Assembly (NCBI RefSeq): GCF_020026925.1
Contig: NZ_JAIQDW010000016.1
Location: 1-64,000, forward strand
From: Flavobacterium hibisci
GTDB taxonomy: Bacteria; Bacteroidota; Bacteroidia; Flavobacteriales; Flavobacteriaceae
Direction: 5' to 3'
Length of the DNA stretch: 64,000 nucleotides
Each line of letters begins with the position of its first letter. The stretch's first letter is position 1. The notes beneath the pieces are model-generated. The model worked only from the letters and a program-made list of their open reading frames with translations, had not been told where the DNA came from and did no database searches. Below, in pieces: positions 58,386 through 64,000 of the stretch. The translations under genes and the position numbers were made by a program.

Positions 58386-59762
58386 TTATTTTTGTTCGTA
58401 ATCTGTATCCCATTCAGCTCCGTCATCTCCTTTGTGTCCATCCATTTTGATAAGGAAGTTTTTTGCAGGGAAATAAGGTTTCATATGGATATCCATATAA
58501 ATTCTGTCTTTCTGAATTGGATCCTGCTCGAATCTGCGGATTTCAAAATTTTCAATCAATTTATCAGGACCTGTGATTCCGTCAAGGAAAGCTACAATCT
58601 GATTCATGATTTCTTTACGCGTTTTTGCTGTAAAGTTTTCGAAAGCACGACGATTAAGGAAATCCATTAATACTTTGGTCACATAATCAAAAACACGAAC
58701 AACTGAATAGGTCTGTAATCCTAAATTATCACCGCTGAATAATGTTTTGGCAGAGAAAGCCATTACTTTTCCGTACTCGTTTACCATAGGAACCAGTCCT
58801 AAGTTTTCAAGGTTCGCAATTTCACTTTTCTTAAGATCAAATTTTACTCCGTCAACTTCATTGATTCCACCGAATTTTTTACCAGCTGTAACCTGAGACA
58901 TCAACGTTTTGTAAATTTTTCCGGCAAGTGCTGCAGAAGGAGCTATGTGTAAGTCTTCATTTTCACCAATCTGGTCAAATCTGCCACGTCCTACTAACCA
59001 GTTACAAGTCATAATTACATTAGAACGGTACACATCTCCACCTGTTAAAGAAGCCGCATCAAACATTTCCATTACATCATCCGGTTCGTCAAGGTGTTCG
59101 AAATCGGTAACCAGCATTACTTTATTTTCATGTGCAATTTTTGCCCATTTTTCGATTACTTTATTTGAACCTAAATAGCCTGGAATTACCAAAATACCGT
59201 AGTTATTTTTAAGATCTAAACGATCGTAATTGTCTACCAGTTCACCATGAATTGCATCGATAAAACGCGTGTTATCAAGATCCTTTAATTGCTCTAAATC
59301 AGCATTTACGATCGTTACATTTTTCACTTTATCTGTTTCCGTGTTCTTGAAGAACAAGGCAACTGTTCTGTAAGCTGCTTCGATTTCCCTTGTATCTTCA
59401 ACCGCTTTAGCAAGGTTCTTTTTCAACAATGCTTCAGACTCTTTGCTTTTGTCTTCACTTTGTGCCACCATATCAGTCAAAGCTTCGTTGCTGCTTAAAA
59501 CTGAAGACCATAATTCTAAAGTCTTTAAAAGTGTTTCTCTTTCTTTTGCTTTGTTTACTTCTCCAAGGAAGATTTTTCTTCTTGCTTTTCTCTCCGGATT
59601 AAGATTCTGAATTCCTTCAATTGACATTTCCAGTAAATCAAAACCGCCGTACTTAGCCAGTTTTTCAACATTTTTTTCAATTGAACCTGCTCCGGCAATT
59701 ACTCTAGGTTCTAATACTGCAGTATCTCCGTCGTTATTTTTATATGCTTCTTTATTTGACAT
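58386..59762 (-). CDS. tssC: T6SS sheath large subunit TssC
   Basis: 458 residues. The TssC core is evident: NGDTAVLEPRVIAG at the start, YRTVALFFKNTETDKVKNVTIVNADLEQL, YGILVIPGYLGSNKVIEKWAKIA, SNVIMTCNWLVGRGRFDQIGENEDLHIAPSAALAGKIY, and the C-terminal RIYMDIHMKPYFPAKNFLIKMDGHKGDD. Co-assembles with TssB into the contractile sheath. 20 bp downstream of tssB, so one translational unit. Confidence 0.95.
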   Translation of the reverse strand: MSNKEAYKNNDGDTAVLEPRVIAGAGSIEKNVEKLAKYGGFDLLEMSIEGIQNLNPERKARRKIFLGEVNKAKERETLLKTLELWSSVLSSNEALTDMVAQSEDKSKESEALLKKNLAKAVEDTREIEAAYRTVALFFKNTETDKVKNVTIVNADLEQLKDLDNTRFIDAIHGELVDNYDRLDLKNNYGILVIPGYLGSNKVIEKWAKIAHENKVMLVTDFEHLDEPDDVMEMFDAASLTGGDVYRSNVIMTCNWLVGRGRFDQIGENEDLHIAPSAALAGKIYKTLMSQVTAGKKFGGINEVDGVKFDLKKSEIANLENLGLVPMVNEYGKVMAFSAKTLFSGDNLGLQTYSVVRVFDYVTKVLMDFLNRRAFENFTAKTRKEIMNQIVAFLDGITGPDKLIENFEIRRFEQDPIQKDRIYMDIHMKPYFPAKNFLIKMDGHKGDDGAEWDTDYEQK

Positions 59763-59782
59763 CTCTTCGTATTTTTAAAATT

Positions 59783-60232
59783 TTATTTATTTTGTTTTAG
59801 TTCATTGATAAGCGTTCCAAGACTTTCTAATAAGGCTTTTTTTGCTTCTCCGTCTTCTAAAGCCGCTTTCAGGATTTTGTTAGATTTTAACTGACGGATG
59901 ATTTTTTGATACTGGTCTTTTTCTGTTTCCAGTTCAGATAAAAAGTTACTTTGTGATGTAATTCCTTTTATTCCAAAATCTCCCAAGTTTTTAAAATTTA
60001 AAGCTTCCACTTTTGTTGCTCCTTCAGCAGTTTCAAAGTTCACCTTTACTTGTGGTTTAAAGTGTTCAAATGCTTTTTCGATACTTGTGATTCCTTCAAC
60101 CAACTCTGGTTTAATAGGCGCATCAACCGTTAATTTCTGAGCAATAAGTGTTCTGTTTTGAGGAATAGCACTGATGGCTTCATCAGCATCTAATTTTACT
60201 TCATTACCTCCAATTCCATAATTTGATAACAT
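59783..60232 (-). CDS. tssB: T6SS sheath small subunit TssB
   Basis: 149 residues. IPQNRTLIAQKLTVDAPIKPELVEGITSIEKAFEHFKPQVKVNFETAEG corresponds to the TssB central sheet, and LETEKDQYQKIIRQLKSNKILKAALEDGEAKKALLESLGTLINEL to the C-terminal helix that packs against TssC. Its pairing with tssC just downstream settles the identity. Confidence 0.9.
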   Translation of the reverse strand: MLSNYGIGGNEVKLDADEAISAIPQNRTLIAQKLTVDAPIKPELVEGITSIEKAFEHFKPQVKVNFETAEGATKVEALNFKNLGDFGIKGITSQSNFLSELETEKDQYQKIIRQLKSNKILKAALEDGEAKKALLESLGTLINELKQNK

Positions 60233-60284
60233 AATTTTTAATTTTTAGTGATTATTCTATTAATTCTTTTTACTCTAATTCTAA

Positions 60285-60797
60285 TTATTGATTTTGATAA
60301 ATCTGGCGGCAGACGTCCAGATCCCTGCTTACTTTTTCCAGCTCTTCTTTATAGGTTTTTGCCGATTGGTTCAAACTGTCAATAAGGTGTGAGTTATGTG
60401 TAAGGCCTCTAATCTGTTTTTTATAGTCGATAATATTTTTATATGCTAGAATGATATTGTTATACAGCTTTTTATTGTCTGTCGTATCTTTTGGGATTTT
60501 CTGATACATATTGGCAATCATAACATTCGCCAGTCGTTGCTGAAAATCATTATCAACTTTTGGCGAATTAATCGAATCAATCGTCATCCTGATACTGTCA
60601 ATTTTTACCGAAAAGTTAGTTTGGTAATCATATTCCCTTTTCATCATTTCGTTTTCTGCCTTAAGCAATTTATTTTCTGCTTTTGGCATATAAAAATTAA
60701 ATGATACAGCAATTAACATCACTGAAAAAGTCAGGATAAATGCTATTAAAAAAGCTATAAATGCTTTTTGACGTTCTTGTTTATTTAATACTTCCAT
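60285..60797 (-). CDS. tssO: T6SSiii membrane protein TssO
   Basis: 170 residues. A single membrane helix near 12-35 (AFIAFLIAFILTFSVMLIAVSFNFYM) is followed by a long periplasmic coiled coil (40-165, for example IDSLNQSAKTYKEELEKVSRDLDVCRQ). Size, topology and position between tssK and tssB fit TssO, a Bacteroidetes-specific component of the trans-envelope complex. The match is by architecture and context. Confidence 0.72.
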   Translation of the reverse strand: MEVLNKQERQKAFIAFLIAFILTFSVMLIAVSFNFYMPKAENKLLKAENEMMKREYDYQTNFSVKIDSIRMTIDSINSPKVDNDFQQRLANVMIANMYQKIPKDTTDNKKLYNNIILAYKNIIDYKKQIRGLTHNSHLIDSLNQSAKTYKEELEKVSRDLDVCRQIYQNQ

Positions 60798-60818
60798 ATT
60801 TGTTATTCGTAATTGTTT

Positions 60819-61988
60819 TTAATCTTTTATGAAGAAACTGTGTCTTTTAGAAGTATGAAGAATATCTTTCTGATCTGTTTCGGCAACAAACAACTCGATA
60901 TTTTCTTTCTTCTTACCTATATAATCCAGTTTGTTTAAGGTCTCGTATAACTTTTCAATCTTAACCAGGAAGTTCATGACCAGCGTTGCCGTTTTATCGA
61001 TATGCACATGATCGTATCCGGAGTTAATAAGGGATGCAAAAAGCATTTCCAACTCCCCTTGTGATATATCACACCATTCGGCGAAATAGTTAAGCAGTTC
61101 TTCTTTACCCGCTCCCGATTTTGAATCAATAAAATTTTTGATGACTCTTGCAAATGATACTACGGTAGTCAGCATTGCTGCAGGATGCTGATGCAAAGCG
61201 AACCAACGAAACTGTGTAAGACAACTTCCTAAATAATAACTGGTTGTATCTGTTAACTGAATTACCGTCTGAGGTAAAATTCCAGATTGCTGAATACGAT
61301 TAATTTTTTGAGAAATCTGAACCGAATAAATTTCGATCTGGCCAAACGTACGTGCAATCTGTGCGTGCATATCAACCAGTTTTGGATGGCAGGCAACAGT
61401 TACCGATGGCGGAATATAATTTTCATCAAGGATTGTGTTATCCCCAATTATAACTTTACCAATAGCCAGATAAAAACCACCATACCCTATTCCGGAACGA
61501 AATTCCTCAGCTTTAATTAAATGAAGTTTATATTCAGGTTGCGTGTATGGATATCTTGGCGGAACCTCTTCAGGATCGGGCTCTCCAAACGGAATCCTTT
61601 TCTTCGAGTTTACCGAAATACAAGCCAATAAAACCAATTGTTCTCCATCTTTTATTTCATAAGTGTCTTCCGGATACGGAACCTGAAGATCTAATGTATC
61701 TGTACTACTCCTGCTAATTTCAATTCTGGATCCATTTGGAGTAATGGCATGACATTCTTCTACGCGAACGCGCAGTAATTTGTGATTGTCGATTCCGAGT
61801 GTGATTTTGGTAGCCTCCTTATTTTGATTTCCTGAATACAATAAACCGTAACTCATCGGTGTGGTATGAATTCCTATTGCATCATTTACCAATTCAGAAA
61901 CATTGTTCTGCATGGACAAGAAATGGCTTTTGTTTATTTTCATCCCGTCTATCCAGTTTACGGGAAAATGATTTAATTTTTCTATCAT
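60819..61988 (-). CDS. tssK: T6SS baseplate adaptor TssK
   Basis: 389 residues. FPVNWIDGMKINKSHFLSMQNNVSELVNDAIG near the start (the W-x-x-G-M-x-I/L-x-x-x-H-F motif typical of TssK), a beta-shell domain with PYPEDTYEIKDGEQLVLLACIS, and a helical C-terminal domain. Trimeric adaptor between baseplate wedges and the membrane complex. 21 bp before tssO in the - strand direction. Confidence 0.9.
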   Translation of the reverse strand: MIEKLNHFPVNWIDGMKINKSHFLSMQNNVSELVNDAIGIHTTPMSYGLLYSGNQNKEATKITLGIDNHKLLRVRVEECHAITPNGSRIEISRSSTDTLDLQVPYPEDTYEIKDGEQLVLLACISVNSKKRIPFGEPDPEEVPPRYPYTQPEYKLHLIKAEEFRSGIGYGGFYLAIGKVIIGDNTILDENYIPPSVTVACHPKLVDMHAQIARTFGQIEIYSVQISQKINRIQQSGILPQTVIQLTDTTSYYLGSCLTQFRWFALHQHPAAMLTTVVSFARVIKNFIDSKSGAGKEELLNYFAEWCDISQGELEMLFASLINSGYDHVHIDKTATLVMNFLVKIEKLYETLNKLDYIGKKKENIELFVAETDQKDILHTSKRHSFFIKD

Positions 61989-62018
61989 ATATTTTATGTT
62001 TTTCTTTTAAACAAACCT

Positions 62019-63182
62019 TTATTGCATTTTTCCTTTAACCCGAATAATGGCATTATCATAAACCGTATTTTCTTTTAATTCTTTGGCGAGTTTGTAGTAG
62101 TTTAGTGCTTCTTCAAAATCATTTTCGTTTTCAAAAATCTTAGCAATATTGTAATAAGCACTGGCTTTTGTGGTGTTAATTGAATTACCCGAAGCATACG
62201 TTATTGCTTTTCTGTTTGCGTAAATCGCTTCTGCCTTATACCCTTTTTTGATATACATAAGACCTAAATTTCCGTATGCCTGACCAAATGTTGGATAGTA
62301 TTCTATGGCTTGCTTGTAAAATTCTAAAGCTGTATCTACATCTTTATTTTGATAGGCCAAATCTCCCTTTTGGTTCAATTGAAGAGCTCTTTTCTTATCT
62401 TCATTAGACACATAAATCTCTTCTTCTCTATCATCACTAGAATTTCCACCTATACCAACTTCCTGTGTCGTTTTAGAAATAATATTATTTATATCTATAA
62501 TTTCCCCATTCTCATTTATCTTAAATAAATTCCAGACATTTCCTTTTTTATTTTTTGGCATGTAATACGTTTTAACTAATGACTGCCCTACGTAAACAAA
62601 TACTTTTGCTTCGCTTGCAGAAAGTTTATATGAATCCAGGTCATTCTTATTGGAATAATCATGTACAAAATAATGATAGGTTTCTCCAAACTTTTTGTTT
62701 TCAATTGTTATGGTTTCCGGTCCGTAGCTATCAGTATCATCTACGTCCAGATTTGCCAGGCTTCCTTCCTTTTGTTGAAAAAAGATATGATTTCCGGGAA
62801 AAGTAAGATGTGAATCTAAATCAGAGGGATATTTTCCCCAGTTCAACACTATTCTCATTCCATCAAGATTTTTCATGTATGGACTCAGTGCATACGTCAT
62901 ATCGTTGCAAGGACATTTTACCACTAAACTTGAATAGTTGTCTTTTTTGATAATCAATAATGTGTTTGAATCATCCGGAAATCCACTATTGATTGTGGTT
63001 CGACCCTGATTATTTGTCAAACTCTTTGCCGATGATTCACCATTTCTCTGAATCATTACTTCTGCATTACTAATCACTTTATCTTTCTCAACTGCTGACA
63101 ATACCTGTACATATATATTTTGTGCGCTTACCTTATTGCTAAAAGCAAGAGCTAAAAAAAAGATTGTTAATTTAAATTTCAT
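62019..63182 (-). CDS. Exported DUF2135-like + TPR protein of the T6SS locus
   Basis: 387 residues. Signal peptide (MKFKLTIFFLALAFSNKVSAQ), then a carboxypeptidase-regulatory-like beta domain (25-105), then a YfaP/DUF2135-like domain with MRIVLNWGKYPSDLDSHLTFPGNHIFFQ and DVDDTDSYGPETITI (107-165; the D-x-D-x-H pattern suggests a metal site), and three TPR repeats (265-385). A periplasmic scaffold in the first position of the operon. Possibly a Bacteroidetes-specific assembly factor (inference); not a canonical Tss. Confidence 0.75.
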   Translation of the reverse strand: MKFKLTIFFLALAFSNKVSAQNIYVQVLSAVEKDKVISNAEVMIQRNGESSAKSLTNNQGRTTINSGFPDDSNTLLIIKKDNYSSLVVKCPCNDMTYALSPYMKNLDGMRIVLNWGKYPSDLDSHLTFPGNHIFFQQKEGSLANLDVDDTDSYGPETITIENKKFGETYHYFVHDYSNKNDLDSYKLSASEAKVFVYVGQSLVKTYYMPKNKKGNVWNLFKINENGEIIDINNIISKTTQEVGIGGNSSDDREEEIYVSNEDKKRALQLNQKGDLAYQNKDVDTALEFYKQAIEYYPTFGQAYGNLGLMYIKKGYKAEAIYANRKAITYASGNSINTTKASAYYNIAKIFENENDFEEALNYYKLAKELKENTVYDNAIIRVKGKMQ

Positions 63183-63354
63183 TATGTTTTTTTATTAAAA
63201 AATTACTTGTATCATATGTGTGTTAAAGGTTTTTATTTAAAGATTTTTTGGGTTAATTTTTTATATTAAACAGGTTTAATCTTAAATTTTTTTAATTATT
63301 AATTCAATTTACTTTGTGAGGACGAATTGCAAATTTGTGCTATCGGGTTTAATT

Positions 63355-64000
63355 TTATTCCTTAGTTAAGTCGAGACTAGACTCATCTTTAATTAATTTA
63401 ACCATTTGCGAACCTTCTAATATATATTTTTCACCATTATTTATATTAGATATTTTTAAAGTACTTCCATTATTCATTTTGAATGTTAACGAATTTGTTT
63501 CTTTGTTAATTAGTTCTAATTTTGAACTTTCTTCTCTTAGACTATGTAATTCGTATATTAAAGAGTCTTTAGTTATATTTATATAAACAGTTGCCCAACT
63601 TCTTGGGTCATTATATTCTTCTTTAAATTGCAAAAAGGATCCTTTATATATCCCAAACCATTTGTCTTCGATCTGTGACTCTTTATGCCCTAAATTGTCT
63701 TTTATAGGTAATATGAAAGAGTCACTTATATTTAAATTTATATCATCATATCCACTACCTAATTTTAATATCAGCTTATTATTTGTTTCTGATACATTGA
63801 AATTATATTTTAATTCTATTTCATTTTTATCAAGTTTCACATCAAAGCTTTTACTGCCAATATATTTTATAGTATCTATATTAAATTGATAAACATAAAA
63901 AGTATGTCCATATTCTAAAAAAGAATCTATAATTAAAATCATTTTTGATTCATTTTCAAAGAGAAAACTATTAATACCTAACTCTGAAATGGATTCGGTA
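63355..64000 (-). CDS. Hypothetical protein, 5' end beyond the window
   Basis: The frame is open from the stop at 63355 to the right edge. Upstream of the ATG at 63942 it continues with ISELGINSFLFENESK, so the true start is outside. At least 215 residues. No membrane segment in the visible part; beta-rich with LILKLGSGYDDINLNISDSFILP. Unrecognised. Transcribed in the same direction as the T6SS operon, but a 170-bp AT-rich gap (63183-63354) separates them, so co-transcription is not shown. Confidence 0.65.
   Translation of the reverse strand, partial: TESISELGINSFLFENESKMILIIDSFLEYGHTFYVYQFNIDTIKYIGSKSFDVKLDKNEIELKYNFNVSETNNKLILKLGSGYDDINLNISDSFILPIKDNLGHKESQIEDKWFGIYKGSFLQFKEEYNDPRSWATVYINITKDSLIYELHSLREESSKLELINKETNSLTFKMNNGSTLKISNINNGEKYILEGSQMVKLIKDESSLDLTKE

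Noticed and set aside
62579..62806. + strand open frames opposite the T6SS genes
   Set aside because: Antisense to strongly supported coding frames, with no motif of their own.
1..64000. tRNA or rRNA genes
   Set aside because: I saw no cloverleaf-like or rRNA-like stretch on either strand; compact hairpins found all fit terminators or the repeat family.

Overview
The window reads as a chromosomal segment of a Bacteroidota bacterium, most likely a Flavobacterium or close relative. It is AT-rich. Promoter-like elements fit the Bacteroidetes pattern TAnnTTTG, and genes lack purine-rich ribosome-binding sites. The protein repertoire also fits: DUF2490, YdjI-like SPFH, IS91-type transposase with a companion recombinase, and a Bacteroidetes type VI secretion system (T6SSiii).

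Layout. 0.4-2 kb: lpdA, preceded by a 55-bp tandem duplication. 2-4.9 kb: an accessory patch with an SMI1/KNR4-like gene, an HTH-HEPN gene broken by a TGA, att-like repeats, a long palindromic element and a small membrane protein. 5-8.1 kb: a four-gene SPFH/zinc-ribbon operon. 8.4-16.2 kb: a secreted DUF4932-like protein, an ECF sigma factor with a membrane partner, a lipoprotein, an AHSA1 protein, a nitrilase-family hydrolase, and a nitroreductase / AraC / NmrA / membrane-protein run. A structured repeat of about 150 bp, usually placed directly after a near-identical terminator hairpin, recurs between these genes. 16.5-24.8 kb: a tyrosine recombinase followed by single-gene units, all on the + strand, separated by 75-140 bp att-like sites. 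This looks like an integron-type cassette array. One site is split by an IS91-like element. 24.8-45.6 kb: ordinary chromosomal genes: DoxX/ChrA, small adaptation enzymes, a CPA2-type antiporter, serine ammonia-lyase, panB, an RluA-type synthase, aldehyde dehydrogenase, a 1348-residue hybrid sensor kinase and a zinc metallopeptidase. 45.7-63.2 kb (- strand): a T6SSiii locus. In transcription order it holds a DUF2135/TPR protein, TssK, TssO, TssB, TssC, two unknowns, TssE, two Hcp/TssD, VgrG, a metzincin-like effector with lipoprotein immunity genes and decayed copies, then TssF. A further - strand gene runs off the right edge.

How the parts work together. TssB/TssC form the sheath, TssD the tube, TssI the spike, and TssE/F/K baseplate parts. 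The protease plus YwqK-type lipoprotein genes directly behind vgrG look like the cargo and immunity module, expanded and eroded by recombination. In the cassette region, the short motif at the start of each unit is the reverse complement of the motif just after its own stop codon. That is what recombination of circular cassettes by an integron-like mechanism would leave. The recombinase lacks the usual IntI insertion, so this may be an undescribed Xer-type cassette system.
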